Shown: positions 26,931-39,815, counted from the first letter of the stretch. The stretch is DNA of 64,000 nucleotides from Chelydra serpentina (GCA_037349315.1 JBAIAC010000007.1:46518001-46582000), one strand, 5' to 3'. A program made the numbers and translations. Notes: generated by a model not told the origin, from the letters alone.

Positions 26931-27938
26931 CATTTATTCTGCAGGATGTTTAACCCTTTTTGGCAAAGCATCACAGTAGTATAGAATTGTATCAATAAAA
27001 TAATAAAGATACCTACACTACATTTTCAGATATGATTCTTGATTGCAGGTGCCTCCATTTTTGGGTGCCCAACTTGAGATGTCTTGAATGGCCCAGTACT
27101 TTCTGAAAGCCAGACACTTTCAAGATGTCTGAAGCTGGACACCTAAAATTTGAAGAAGCTGAAATCACTAGTGGCTTTTGAAAGTTTAGGCCCTCTCATC
27201 CCTTAATTCAGAGTATAAATTTGTCAGTAATGTAGCCTCTGCACACAGAAAACTGCCATTGACTTCAGTTATATGCATATAAAGGCTTTAGCATCTCTCC
27301 CCATGTAAAGGTATGCCAAGAAGATAAAAATGAATCATTCAGCCCATTATATTTGTTTTGTTATTATATTTAAATCATGTAAAGCATATTGAGCCAGTGC
27401 TTTTGTCAGAGATGAGTTGAGGATTACGGGAAACTAATCCAGGGAGAGAGAAATGTTGGGAAGTAGGTTTCTACAGGGCTTTAATAAACATTTGTGAAGG
27501 ATATTTAGTTTTATTATACCAACCAGTTATCAAAGTCCAGTGCCATGCTACCTGAACTGTCAGTGCAAAATGACCTACAGGCATGAAGGCAATACATATG
27601 GCAAAGTGAAAGTGTGAAATCAAATGTGATTGTCACATAGATAAATGAGGCATGAGAGAAAACATGAGTTCTACGATAGATCAATTAATTCAAACACCAC
27701 CAACTAGACAGGTAGCTGAGTCATCCAGGCTATGCATATGGAGTTCACTTTTACTGGAAAATGTATTTAGCCCAGCATGTTTCACTATGCAAGACAATGC
27801 AGCAGGCGATCTTAGAGAAGATTTGAGGCCATCCCTCATGGGATTATGAAGACAGCCTTTTGAAAGGGGCTGGAGGTGGATTTGTATCTCTGGTGAACAG
27901 GTTCTTCCCCTTCTCATGCTTACCCTTTCCCCAGCCTC
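26931..27938. other. Intergenic between two LTR copies
   Basis: No gene. 27010-27200 (a TTTTGGGTGCCCAAC block and its partly inverted counterpart) looks like an old non-autonomous repeat. A palindromic CATTGACTTCA remnant is at 27240-27290. Confidence 0.45.
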
Positions 27939-28999
27939 TGTGGTAGGGCGACTAGGTAGAAATTATCTGAGATAGCCCTCCTGCATGAGAGGGCGTGACC
28001 AGGTGCCTGGATGGGGCACACAGAGAATGCCATACTCAGGGCAGACTGCAAGAAATAGGGCAGACAATCCCCAAAACTGGTGGTTTATTCTATAATTGGA
28101 TTCACCAAGCCAGTAACAAAACAAACACCACACTGGTTAACAAAAAACTAGACACAATCCCCTTTAAGTATTCCAGCCGTTGACGCCCATCTAGATAGCC
28201 ATGCCTAATATAGTGAGGGGTTATTGCAAACCTGCTTCACTATATGTGAGGTTCACCATTCCCAAAGGACTGGACACTTATTCCCAGGTCAATGAGTCTC
28301 AGATCTTACCCAATAATCAGGCTGGTGCCAATCCTTTTAGTAACTAAAACTAAAGGTTTAATAATAAAAGGAAAAAGAAAGCGTTGCAAATGATTAGAAG
28401 ATCAATATACATACAAATATATATAAAGTCCTCCAGTCAGTTTCATAGCAGAGATAGTGAGGCTGCTGATTTGTAAAAGTCTTTCTGGAGTCAATTTAAA
28501 AGGTTATAGTCCAATCGGCAGCCCAAGTGTAGAGTCTGTTCAAGTTCTTCCATGAGAATTTCATGGTGATCCAGAGTAAATCTGGAGACCTCAGTCTTAT
28601 GGCTTAGACCTTCCCTGTTAAAGTTTAAGCAGTTAAAGTTTAAACTGAAATGGCAGGATTAGACCTGGGGCTTTACTTTATACTCTAGCAAGCTAGCAAG
28701 CCTCTTGTCATAGCAAGACCTTCCCCTGAGGAACAATAGGCTGTGCAAACTGTCTGTGGAGCGTGGCTTTGAAGCTAATCTATTTCCTATGCATACATAG
28801 GTAAACAAGTTGCATTCATTCACATAAGGCAATTAGCCAGTACTTTATCGTAGCATAAAGATAATGTTAAAAATAAAAATAACGGTACAGAGTTTAAGCA
28901 TAGAAGTTTCTGGTTATCAGGGGATAAGGTACAGATTATCAAGGAGAGCGAAGTTTGGTTTTAGGATTGGATGACGTAAGGAATACATAATCTACAACA
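27939..28999 (-). repeat. LTR of an endogenous retroelement, copy 2
   Basis: About 1.06 kb bounded by TG...CA. On the minus strand it starts TGTTGTAG and ends CTACCACA, an 8-bp imperfect inverted terminus. A minus-strand AATAAA sits at 28084-28089, about 150 bp before the 3' end, a normal R/U5 position. No matching target duplication is visible at the left edge (CCTC) against the right (TCCCC), so internal element sequence or a rearrangement probably adjoins it on the right. The strand is inferred from the poly(A) signal. Confidence 0.6.
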
Positions 29000-29430
29000 T
29001 CCCCAATTGGGGGTAAAGGCTTAATGGGTCAAAATACAGAGATTGAGATATGAGGGTAAGTTGTTCATATATAATGGCTATGTTCAGGTGTGGAGTAGAA
29101 TGAGTGGGTATGATGAGGATGGATTTACCCTCATTTGGTGAGATTTAATGTTCAGTGAGTTTATCGTTCCAGTTCATATGGTCCAGTGGGAAAAAGACTC
29201 TCGGTCCCTTTCTCATAGTTACGCTGAAGACAATACAGATATTATTAGTGTCCTACAGTATCTTACATCCTTGATCTTAAGGTTAACTCAATCATCCACA
29301 TGCATAATATAAGGCAATTAAGACATGAAAGGGAATTAGCATCTAAAAGCTAATCTGGTTACATTGTTAAACTTCTAACAAGATATAGGTAAACACAGAC
29401 AGATGCACTGAATCTACCCTTGATTTTCAT
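29000..29430 (-). repeat. Possible internal or rearranged sequence next to the LTR
   Basis: Immediately 5' of the LTR on the minus strand is CCCCCAATTGGGGA, which could contain a worn polypurine tract. The following 250 bp have no open frame. 29260-29430 resembles the U3 part of copy 1 again. This may be the 3' end of a provirus or a fragment of another LTR; I cannot decide. Confidence 0.3.
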
Positions 29431-29469
29431 TACCTCAAATTAATGGGTTAATGACTGCTGATCTAGTAC

Positions 29470-30126
29470 AAAAGTTCCCAACCTTTCCAGACTACTGTAC
29501 TCCTTTCAGGAGTCAGATTTGTCTTGCGTCCCCAAGTTTCACCTCACTTAAATTACTTGCTTATAAAATCAGACATAAAAATCCGGAAGTGTCAAAGCAT
29601 GCTATTACGGAAAAATTGCTTACTCTCTCAATTGTACTATATAATTATAAAATAAATCAATAAAACATTGTACTTACATTTCAGTGTGATACTTGAGCCT
29701 GTTTTTCACTTGTGAGCCTTGGCTAATGCCCGAGTCCCAGGCAGCAGGGCTGAAGCATGTAACTTAGCTTTGCAAGACCCCCCTGTGGTGTGGGGACCAC
29801 TGTTCCCTCTAACCTGTGCACGCGCACACAGATCCTAAACCCCGTGCACACGGCGAAACACCGCGCGCACAAAAATTTGCACAGAAGCAAAATTTGCAGA
29901 GAAGAAATTTTTTACGCACACGGCCTGTCAAAAATTAGAGGGAACATTGGTGGGGACATGGGCAATTGCCCTCCTTGGCCCCACCTAATGCGAGCTCTGC
30001 ACTTGCAACCCCTCTAAACCCATCCTGAGACACATACTTAGCCCCAGGGGGACTAAAACCCGTAGGGTGAGAAACACTGAGCTGAGAACTCCAGGGATAC
30101 CTGTACCCCTGCTTGAGAACTACTGG
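29470..30126. mobile_element. hAT-type non-autonomous transposon, interrupted
   Basis: Ends AAAAGTTCCCAACC and (reverse complement) CCAGTAGTTCTCAAGC resemble hAT/Charlie termini. It is flanked by an 8-bp duplication, TCTAGTAC (29462-29469) and TCTAGTAG (30127-30134), 7 of 8 matching. A second, CpG-rich element is inserted at 29796-29951. No transposase frame is present; the 70- and 75-aa frames here are spurious. Confidence 0.7.
29796..29951. mobile_element. Short MITE nested in the hAT element
   Basis: A 156-bp element with near-perfect 17-bp inverted ends, ACCACTGTTCCCTCTAA and (reverse complement) ACCAATGTTCCCTCTAA. It is flanked by GGGG on both sides. The interior is rich in CpG and CACGCGC-type sequence, unlike its host. 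Confidence 0.7.
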
Positions 30127-30134
30127 TCTAGTAG

Positions 30135-31614
30135 ATCTCTTTGAAATTTACATACAAGTAGATTGCCTCGATTACATTTCAGTGCCTCTTGCTAAATTGT
30201 TATGGGTCATACTCAGGTTGACTAGTCTGTCAGTGTCAGAGGGAAAGATTTAGGAGTAGGAGAATAGCTTTCTTCTACATTGGGGGCAACCTTGGAAGGA
30301 GCGGGGAATGGGGTAGGGTAAGCCATGCCATAGGGGAGCGAGACGTGAGATTTTGGGGTGGGAGGTAGGTGGGAAGCTCCCATTTTTTTGGTCTCTGTGG
30401 GAAAAATGGCAAGTTGAGAGACACTTTGGATGCGCTATTCTGGAGAGGCAGGAAAAGCTAAGTCATTCTGGGGGCTCTGAAGCTCTCAGGATTTGGGAAA
30501 AGAAAGGGCAACCTTATGTTGGTTGCCTGGGTGGGGATTACTATGCTGCAAAGATGGCCTTTGCAACTGGCTCTGGAGATTCCTGTTCAGATGCCCAGCC
30601 ACAGTGGTTGTAAAAAGTTGTATTTCAAAAACGTATGTGATGGTGTAAGTAAAAACTGTATCATATTCCACATGTAGAAAAGAAAGTTAAACGTCTGTCT
30701 GCTCTCCCATGCATCCATAGCATTACATCAATAGGCTTCAAAAACAAATGTAGTTCTCATTTAATATCCATACACACATTTTTAAAAGGTAATTTTAGAT
30801 AAAAGACATAGAAATGAAATGGCAAGTTCAAGAGTCCACATTTCTACTTAAGATGATGCATAATATAGCCACTGTTTTGCAGAGGGAAACAAACTGGCCA
30901 AATGTCATGCACACTGACATTCATGTTAACAATCACAAATAAGGCCCAGATTCTGAGTTGCCCCTTTCAGGAGGGAGCAGGACAAAGGTGGTTTTACCCC
31001 ACCTTTGTGCCTCCAGATTCTGGGATAATCCAAAGGCCAGTGTAGTCCCTTGCAAATGGAAAGACATCTGTGGCACTGCTCATGGGTTCCTCTACAGTCC
31101 AAAAATAATCAGATCACAGAGCAGTCTAATCACACATGTAATCTGCCCCTTGTTACACCCCCACTCTGAGGAGGCCAAAGGAGTGGCTACCTACAGCACC
31201 CCAACCTTGCCCAGACAAACAGCAGATTTCCCAGCTAGGACATCTACTGTGGTTACAGACTTTTTAGGACACTGGGGGACAGACTAGAACTGGAGATCAA
31301 ATCTTTAGTGCATTAAACAGTTTTTCTCTGCGTTTAGATAGAGGCTTATGGTCAGATTCTGATCTCTTTCACCAGTGTAAATCCAAATTAGTTCAACTGA
31401 AGTTAGTGTTACTGAGATCACAGTCTGTCCCTTAGCACACATATATTAACTGTTGTGGGGATTTTATACAAGTGCTTTTCAGTGGAATGCAAACCATGAG
31501 TACATCCTCTTGCCTCTTTTTCAGCCAACTCGTTCGATAGAATATACAAGGAAGAGTTACAACATCTACACTGGAAAGGCAAAACTGAGCCCTAAGAATA
31601 TTAGACATACAATA
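30135..31614. other. Intergenic, no gene recognised
   Basis: A palindromic-family remnant lies at 31350-31440. 30945-31260 has the texture of an unclassified interspersed repeat. No gene. Confidence 0.45.
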
Positions 31615-31745
31615 ATTCTGAGCACTCATGTAGTGCTTTGCACCCATTAATTAGTTCATGGTCAGAAACCTCCTGTGAGGTAGATAGGTAAGTAATATGA
31701 GCTTTGCTTTACAGATGGGGAAACTGAGGCAGAAGAGTGCCAACA
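31615..31745 (-). repeat. MIR-type CORE-SINE, 3' part
   Basis: The block GATGGGGAAACTGAGGCA, preceded by TGTGAGGTAGATAG and a TGCTTTGCACCCATTA segment, is the MIR core and 3' region in reverse orientation. Old and diverged. Confidence 0.75.
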
Positions 31746-32609
31746 GAAAATTTTCAAAGCCACAAATGAGTGTTTGGTACCCAACTCCCATCAGAACACA
31801 GCATCATGTGAAAATGGTAAACAGTCACTTTCTTCTAACACTACCAGAATAAGAAAAACTATTCTATAATATATACTTTTTATTAATGCTCTCCTTTGTG
31901 TATGAGACGAATACCATTCATTTCAGGGAACAAGATTGGCTCTTGTGTCTTAGAAATGACAATATGATGGATTATGCCAGGTCTCTCCTGTAAGATATTT
32001 AAAAAACCTAGAGGTTTGGTAAACAAGTTCATTATGCCTCCCACAGAAGAGAATCCAGTTAAAACAGTGAAGATAAGAAAAGCCTGAGCATTCAAGAATT
32101 CATATGTTCTCAAAGCCACTAATTAAAATGTTACAAGGATTAACAAGTTTGAAATGAAATGCCTTGTGTCCATTACCCTTTTAATAGGACACAAGATGTA
32201 TCTAGCCTGGATCTGAATGTTTGTAATGGTTTTGATAGGACTACAAATCCAAATAAAATATCTTCTGCCATTACCCCAAATCAAGCTTAATTCTCATCAA
32301 TTCTCAGAAGCTTCAGGCTCAGTACTCGAATGGGAGGCATCTAGGGAAAACCCAGGTTCTGCAAGAAGAGATAGTTTAATTTGAAAAGTGGCATTATACC
32401 CGCTGAGTCAGTACTGAACAAGTGCCCAACATAGTGCTAGGAGAGAGTGCGCTGCTGGAGATGCCATCTTTCTGATAAGAAATAAATGCAAGGTTCCAAC
32501 TGTCTGTGCTCATGGCAAATCCTATGGCATATTTTGCAAGAGCAGGGTTGCTAATCCTGGTTTCCTGGCTAAATTCCATTTTGCCTATCTGAATTCCATA
32601 TTATTTCAA

Positions 32610-32875
32610 CCACACATGGGGCCCTGATCTCAGCTGGGGCCTCTGTTGTGCTAGGCACTCTACAGACAAATAGAAAGTCACTGGGCAGAAAAGTTTATAT
32701 TCCAAATAGACAAGACAGAGTTGGCGAAAGGAAGCATTAGTACCCCCACTTTGCAGATGGCAATCTGAGGCTCCAGATCATACAGACAGTCTCTGGTCAA
32801 ACTGGGAGCAGAGCCCCAACCTCCTGCGTCCCGTTCAAGTGCCTTAGCCACAAAACCCGACCTTCCTTTCTAATT
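32610..32875 (-). repeat. MIR-like CORE-SINE, near full length
   Basis: Read on the minus strand, it starts with a tRNA-like region (GTGGCTAAGGCACTTGAAC), then a core with the TCAGATTGCCATCTGC segment, then a 3' region containing the complement of GTGCTAGGCACTCTACAGAC. The arrangement matches MIR-related SINEs of amniotes. Confidence 0.7.
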
Positions 32876-33628
32876 CCTGTTTCAGTTTCATTTGCTCACG
32901 GCATTCCGCACTCTTGTCCTAAGTTTCTATGTAGCCTCTCTCTGCACCAACAAACACTTGCAGGATTTAACTCTAAGGATGATAGAACCTCAGCAATGGC
33001 CAAAGTGATTCCTGTGGAGGTAGTTTGTACAATCAGCCAGTAAACTTTGTAATTCTCTTTCCGATCCATTTAGATAAAAGGTGCTTTATAACTGCAAGTT
33101 TGTTAACAAAATACAACCTATTACTAAACCCCAGTGCAACCATAGGTGCAGTGAGCACCATTAGCGCCTTAACATTTTTTGCACGGCAGTAATTATCTAT
33201 TCCACAGAATTTGTGGCATTCCCTATACTTAGGCTGGGGAATACCACAAATACCATGGTAAATTTAACTACGGTGAGAGATAAATGGCAAGCTTTTAATA
33301 GCACCTACTGTCTCTCTGTAGTCACACAGCCTTATTTGGAGTTAGCTACACACAGCGTCAATGTACTATTTGTATAGGAAACTTACAAGAAATAGTCTTA
33401 TTTGGCACTCAAAGTTAAATTATTTTTGTTTCATTGTTTTACATTAGTATACGTGGACAGGCCCAGTGGAGAAACCTTTAGTATATCTTTTGACAAAGTG
33501 AAGAACCTCCAGGGTACCTTTCCTGATCATTTTACATCTTGTCTCTATACAAAAATAAGCTTTGAAAATAAGTTCCTATTTCTCTGAGGTATTGGTACAA
33601 TGAGCAGAATGTATGGACTCAGTTGCAT

Positions 33629-33646
33629 GGGGGGGGGGGGGGGGGG
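33629..33646. repeat. Poly(G) tract, 18 G
   Basis: Uninterrupted homopolymer; the exact length in the assembly may be unreliable. Confidence 0.9.
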
Positions 33647-36556
33647 AACAAATTTGTCCACACAATTATTGTCAATGGGTGAGTTTATGTTAGATCATAA
33701 GAAAAAAGAATGTAAAGCTATCTGCATTCTTTTAAAATAATGAGTGTGACACAATATATTAAGAACTTGCTTTGTACATTACTTTGGGCATTTTACACAT
33801 ATGGAAATAAATTATTAAATCAGGCTGCATTATGTGAGCATGATTCTGTGGCACTTAGACAACGGGTTACAATAAAAGAATTGTATTATCACACTATGAC
33901 CTACAATATTTCAGTTCTTTTCTTTCCTCATACTCCCAAAGTGCAGAGCAGAATTCAAGCCCTTAAGCAAAATACATAAAAAGTAGATATGTGCCATCCT
34001 CTGAAGTAGGCTACTGAATCTTGATAGATTTTGAATAAGATTGGACATCTCTGTGATGTATCTGGCATGAACTATTTATTCTTCTCATTTCAGCTACAAT
34101 CTCTCTCCAGATTTGTTATTTACAGCAAATCACATCTGTATAATCATGGCCTCTAAAATTCTTTAGCATGTCAGAGACCCATTGCTGGGACAAAGGTAAG
34201 AACTTTTGGGGCAAATATCTGGAAATGTGATTGAATTTCTTTAGCATTGCAGAGTGGAAAACCCCATGCTACAGGTACTATGGCCAGGAACAAAGCTGCC
34301 ACTCTAAGACAACTTTTAAGCTCTAGGCCTTGTTACCCCACACAATCATAGGGTAACATTTTCAACAGCACATAAGTCACTTTGCAAGTCAAACTGAAAA
34401 ATTTACCCATATATTATATGTAGACAGGGCTGCAAAAGGTTGGACACCAAACTGAATGGATTCTGAATCATCTGTGCGCTAATGGCCAATAAAACACATG
34501 GTTGTCAGAGAGAAATAACATTCAATCAGGCAATTCAAAGACTTAAAATAACCTTATTACCATCCAAGTAGGAAAAAATTCTTTTATTGCCACAGTTTTG
34601 CCCTAGGTGTTATATAGGAAAAAAATGTTGTAAAATGTACATTTTATAGCAGGACACCTAAATACCCTGGAAAAAGAGTAATTGAGAAGCTATATCCTAA
34701 ACATTAACTGCAGTATACTGAAATTTTTTTTAAAAAAAATGTACTAATTCCAGCCAGATGGCAGTCAAGTATCTAGTAGACTATGTATGAAAAGAGGCAT
34801 AACAGATTTGGTAAATATCCAAGTGCAGGGACTCTTGAACTTTTTCATAGTATGGACCACATCTGAATAGAAACATTGTCTTGTAGGACACCCATTTGCA
34901 ATCAAAATACCGCCATGTGATAATCACAGAAATCATGTATATGAAAAAGTAATATTAGGAAAAAACTCATTTTTAGCTCTTTTTTTACTACAGTTTATTA
35001 GCTGAAAACAAGGAAGAGAACCAACATCATATGACCAGCCAGCTCTCTGCAAACCTCCATCAAGTATTTCACACCTCTATGTCTTCAGTGCAGAGTTCAC
35101 CATGACTTGACTAATACAGATGGACCCTCTCCATGCAAAGCAGTACCCATGCCAGATCTGTGTAACTGCACCCACACTGGTGCTGTACAAGGCCATGTGC
35201 TGGATGGACTTATAGTTCCACATCCCATAATTCTTAGTGGTGCATTAAACTGGACTCCTCTATGAATTCATTTGCATCATGCGCTTTCTTGCTCTTTTGT
35301 CTAGCATGTAACTGCTGTCCGTGGCAAGGACACAAGGACAACACTTTATGTAAATCGTTTCCAAGGGGAGTTACTCATGATTAACACATCAGTTCTGAAG
35401 GTGAAAGGAAACATAATTGGCAGCAAGAACTTTTAATGAGAATGGGAGCACAGGAGGAGGATTTCTTGCATAGCACCTCTGTTCAAATGCTATGGAAGTG
35501 CAGCAGAAATGGAACTTGTAATCCCAGGGTTAAAATGCAGTGTGGAAGAAAGTACATCCCAGGTGAAATTGTGGGATAGTACAGAGGACTAACAGTACCC
35601 GGGCTTGATTAGCCTGTGTTCTCACTGCAAAGTAGGCAGGTTGCCAGCCCAGGCTGAAGTGAAATCCAAGATCAAGCCTGAGCCCACAGCCAAGCCTGCT
35701 AGCTCAGGCTTAAAGCACACTCAAGCCTGGGTTAGAGATTTATCTGTGTGGAGAGAGGTGGGTGAAAGGCAACACTTCAGTTAGCCCAGCCCTGACTAAC
35801 TTTGCAGGGAAGACATACCCTACATTTAGGAGCCTCTGGGCTAGTGAAGTAATAGCAGATTCCCTCAGCTTTTTAATCTTTCACAAATTGTTTATGCCTA
35901 AATATGTAACCACCACTGCATTACTCCATTTTAACTTCACTGAAATCCGTGGAGTTAAGCTTGTGTAAATTGGTAATAACCCAGTGGTGTATCAGGTCTG
36001 CTACAAGAAACATCAGGGAGAGCATGTCCTATAAGGAGTGTATGATTGTAGTGTGTGCTAGATGATGCTCCTCATGACATTACCTTTCTTGTTAGTTTTT
36101 AAAGAAATCATTTAATATATTTTGGGGATATTTCCCACCAATTTAAAAGTAACTTACTGACTGTCAAAGGAATCAGACCACATACCACAATTTCAGGAAC
36201 TATTTTCACCCAAATTTACTTTTTTTTTTAAACTGCACTACTGCTGTTATCCATAGATACCAGCAATACTAGTAAAATTTACTGCCAAAGATCTGTGTTA
36301 AAATGGAACTAAGATTACATATCAATAATCTAAGAATAACTAAAAAGCAAATACCACCAAGCATTAGGAATCCATGAAAATCAGAGTTAAAGGTTAAACC
36401 TAAAGATATCCAACACTTGACAGTATGATTATGCACAGTTATGGCACCCAAACACCTTAACTCTGCCCCTATTGTGATGTCCTGAAGAGAAACTCTGTCT
36501 CAACCTATCCATCTTATCAGTGAATCAAAAAGCAACAATTCTTTCCTCTTAACCAT

Positions 36557-36662
36557 GCAGGGATAAATTTTCAAGAGCACCCAGATGGATTTAGGAGCTT
36601 AAATCCATTTAAAATCAATAGGTCACTTAGGCTCTTAAGTGCTACGTCACTGTTGAAAATGA
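36557..36662. mobile_element. Palindromic MITE remnant
   Basis: Roughly self-complementary: the left arm TTTCAAGAGCACCCA..TTAGGAGCTTAAAT pairs with the right arm AGGCTCTTAAGTGCT..TTGAAAA around AATCAATAGG. This is typical of old palindromic DNA-transposon derivatives in sauropsids. No duplication was read. Confidence 0.45.
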
Positions 36663-37499
36663 AAGTTAAGATGAGATCATGTCCCAGTTGAAGGCCCCAG
36701 GCCCTTTAAAGCACCGTGAGTACAGGGGGAGCGGGGAGGCGCCTTTTTATAGCGCCACTCCCCCTGTGCGCCAGACCTGCCTACGCTACTACCTCACACT
36801 CTGTTTTTACACCCCCTGGCTCCTGAAAGCTCACTTTTGCTCATATAGACTTGCATGCACACACATACAAAAAACAGTTGCATAAATACCCACTGGTCTG
36901 TACAATTATCCATTCTGCACGTGCAAATACAGTTTATGAGGAAGCAACATGCATACATGCAAGTTTTGCAGGTACTGTATATCTAAAATTCTGGCTTGTA
37001 AATTCCTCCAGATCTAGAAGAAAGAGATAATATTGCTTACATCTCAATTCTCAGCTGGCTAACCCACCACCAGCAAACTGAAAGCTTTACATTCGTGATT
37101 ACAGATATACCCATACAGGAGACACAAGCAACATCTGAGAGAGAAAATTTCTTTAGCATTTCAATATCCTCCCAGCTCACATGCATGAAATAAGCAGGCA
37201 GGTGGACAGGGGTGCAACACATGTATGCCTTAATCCAAACAAAGCTGGGCAGTCTAATTTTAGGCATACTAGCGTGCACAGTATCACCACTTTTTAGAAA
37301 TCTCTATATTAAAACCATCCATCCATGTTCCAGTTAGAAAGGCCCATTCATCCATCATACTCTATTTCTTCCTGATCTCCCTTGCTTGCTTTATTTCTTT
37401 TTCCTTTATCTTCTTTCTTGAAATATAGCACTTAGACCACCAAACTGCTGTGCCCACGGGAGTAAGGACCATCTTTTGGTTAAGGCACAGGAAAGGATA

Positions 37500-37840
37500 T
37501 TGGAAGGCCGGAATTCTGTTCTTGGCTCCAATGCAGGCTTCCCCTGTGACCTTGAGCAAGTCACTAATGATAGCTTTGAAAAGTAGCCTCTGATTTTGGG
37601 TGCCTATAGAGGCATGGAGGGCCTAGCTTTCAAAGGTTCTGAGTGCCCACCACTCCAAATAAGGCAATGGGAGTTGTGGGCACTAAACACTTTGAAAATC
37701 AGCTGTTAAGTGTCTCAAGGTCAGCACACAAAATGAGAGGTTAACATTTTCCCCCCAAAAAAGTGACCTCTGAGTTTCCCTATTTGTAAAATGGGAATAT
37801 TTACTTACCTCACAGGCATGTTGTGAGGCTAAACTAAAGC
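37500..37840 (+). repeat. MIR-type SINE split by a later insertion
   Basis: The first part is at about 37500-37568 (TGTGACCTTGAGCAAGTCAC) and the second at about 37765-37840 (CCTCTGAGTTTCCCTATTTG, AATGGGAATA, CTCACAGGCATGTTGTGAGG). In an intact MIR these are contiguous. The intervening 200 bp (GGGTGCC...CAAAGGTTCTGAGTGCCC...) is a separate repeat. Confidence 0.65.
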
Positions 37841-38035
37841 CCACAGAGAGGTTGTTGTGGAAAATACCACCACAAAAAGAAAACTCCTCACAGAGCTCTC
37901 CCTCATCATTCAACAGATTTTCCCCTTTTGTGGATTAGACCTTATGGCTTCTCAGGGATCTCTCTGGAAGCTGGGGGATCCATGGGAGGCCAGAGATATA
38001 TCTATGCAGAGGCAATGTTCCTCCACATTGGTGCC

Positions 38036-38714
38036 TGTGACAAGATTGGACTCACCCCTGCGGCGTCTCCTGCTGGTTTCAGTCGGGAATTAGCTCACCA
38101 GCTTCTGGAGCACCCTCTGCAGGCCAGTGATCCACCTGACCACTCTGGCCCCATGTCCCTCCCAGGACCCGGTGCCCCTTTAACTGGGGTGCTGCCCCCT
38201 GGCAGTACCCCACAGACTTAATCTCAGGGTCTCCCCCCTCCCAGGGGAACCCCCACCCACTATCCCCACTTCACCTCAGTCATAGGCTACTGCCAGTCAC
38301 CAGCTAGCCCCCACGCCCTGGGGCAGACTGCAGTATAAGCCACTCATCACAGGCAAAGGGAGTTTGGACCTGCTGCCTCAGCCTACCCATGGGCTGCCCC
38401 CTGCAACTCCTGTACCCAGTTGGCCACAGCCTGGGGTCTCCTCAGGCCGGAGCTCCCCAGCTCCTCTGGCCTTCCCCAGCCCTGCTCCACCCTAGGTACT
38501 TGCTCGGGTCCCTGACACCAAGCCCTTCTCCCGCTAAAGGCAAAGAGAGACTGTCTGCTTTAGGCCCACTGCCCTCTTATAAGGGCCAGCTGGGCCCTGA
38601 TTAACTGGCAACAGCTGTGGCTGCAGTGCCAATCAGACTAGCTTTCACCCTCATCCCTCTCCCAGGGCTGTTTCCAGCCCCTCAGGGCAGGAGTCGGGTA
38701 TCCACCCCGCTACA
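38036..38714. repeat. G+C-rich solo LTR, 0.68 kb
   Basis: Bounded by TGTGACAAG and CCGCTACA (TG...CA). Flanks are GTGCC (38031-38035) and GTGTC (38715-38719), a 5-bp duplication with one change. A TTATAA motif lies near 38577. The G+C-rich body is unlike the surroundings. No coding sequence; overlapping frames here are composition artefacts. The sense strand is not determined. Confidence 0.55.
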
Positions 38715-39285
38715 GTGTCCCATGCCACTCTCTAGAAAACAGCTCTAATGGAGACACACCACCAGTAACTCCCCCTAGCTGTGGCTGCTCCTGAGAGGAG
38801 GGTCATTGGAAAAGATTATCAATACCATCAGAACATCTCTGTGGAGCTAAAGGCACATTCCCCCAGTTTACAATCTCCACCTGGCCTCTCCCACTGTCAG
38901 GACCCCAAGTGGCAGAGCAGCCCTGCAGGAGTGGACCAATATCCCTCTTCCCCCTACAAATGGATCGTACATTAAAAATTAGTGACATTAATTGTAACCC
39001 TTAAGGTTGTAGGAGTGTGTTATTTTACTTGATTTACCATCTGGTTCTGCTTGTTATTCAGCGACCCACTGATTTCAAGAGATTTATTAATTAAAAATAG
39101 GATTCGACTATTTTTACATTTGATGAGCCCTGAAACAGTCATGTGCTTAACTGAAAAAATATCTTTGATTAAACTAAACTGAACTTGGCATAGAGTGAGG
39201 TCACAGTTGCATTCACTATCTTTTTTATTTTTTTAAAAAAGTTGAAAGCTACTGTATGAAACACTGGAAAAATCCACTCAGGCAT

Positions 39286-39452
39286 CATAGAATATCAGGG
39301 TTGGAAGGGACCTTAGTAGGTCATCTAGTCCAACCTGCTGCTCAAAGCAGGACCAATCCCCAATTTTTGCCCCAGATGGCCCCCTCAAGATTGAACTCAC
39401 AACCCTGGGTTTAGCAGGCCAATGCTCAAACCACTGAGCTATCCCTCCCCCC
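39286..39452 (-). repeat. Tortoise-type Pol III SINE with CR1 tail
   Basis: On the minus strand it opens GGGATAGCTCAGTGGTTTGA, with an A box (TAGCTCAGTGG) and a B-box-like GAGTTCAATC about 35 nt on, derived from a tRNA (known for this family as tRNA-Lys). The last 75 nt (CAGGACCAATCCCC to TCATAGAATATC in plus reading) match the 3' tail of the CR1 at 2326-2410, as expected of a SINE mobilised by CR1 reverse transcriptase. Confidence 0.9.
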
Positions 39453-39815
39453 TTGCTGTCCTGCAGATCAGTGCAGAAAACCCAGTTTTGAATCCCAGAG
39501 AGAGTTTCACACTCCTATAGCCCACCAGGGGCTCAGAGAACTGCAAAGCATCATGCTCTGTTCTTAAAGGAAGGGTTCACTTTGTGTCATTCAGTAGCTC
39601 TTTGCCTGTTCAGAAGCAGCATTTTCTGGGGTAAGTAGGGAGCTTAGTTTAAATCTTCTGGCTATGGCTGTGCATCCACAATCATGTATACAGGGAAGAA
39701 GTAGTTGTGGTATTTTCCAAATACACATTTACATAACATAGTAGCTATTTTTCACTGGGTAAACACAGCCATAGGCATTTATAAACCTCTATTCAGAACT
39801 AGAGAGTTTTGAATA

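Larger units (their letters stand above)
32876..37499. other. Intergenic, no gene recognised
   Basis: Contains G18 at 33629-33646. At 35600-35740 there is a block rich in GCCTGGG/CAAGCCTG words that looks like an unclassified repeat. At 36557-36662 there is a palindromic element whose ends read ATTTTCAAGAGCACC and (reverse complement) CATTTTCAACAGTGAC. No gene. Confidence 0.5.

Noticed and set aside
39400..39452. tRNA gene
   Set aside because: The A and B boxes belong to a SINE: no cloverleaf 3' half, and a CR1-like tail follows.
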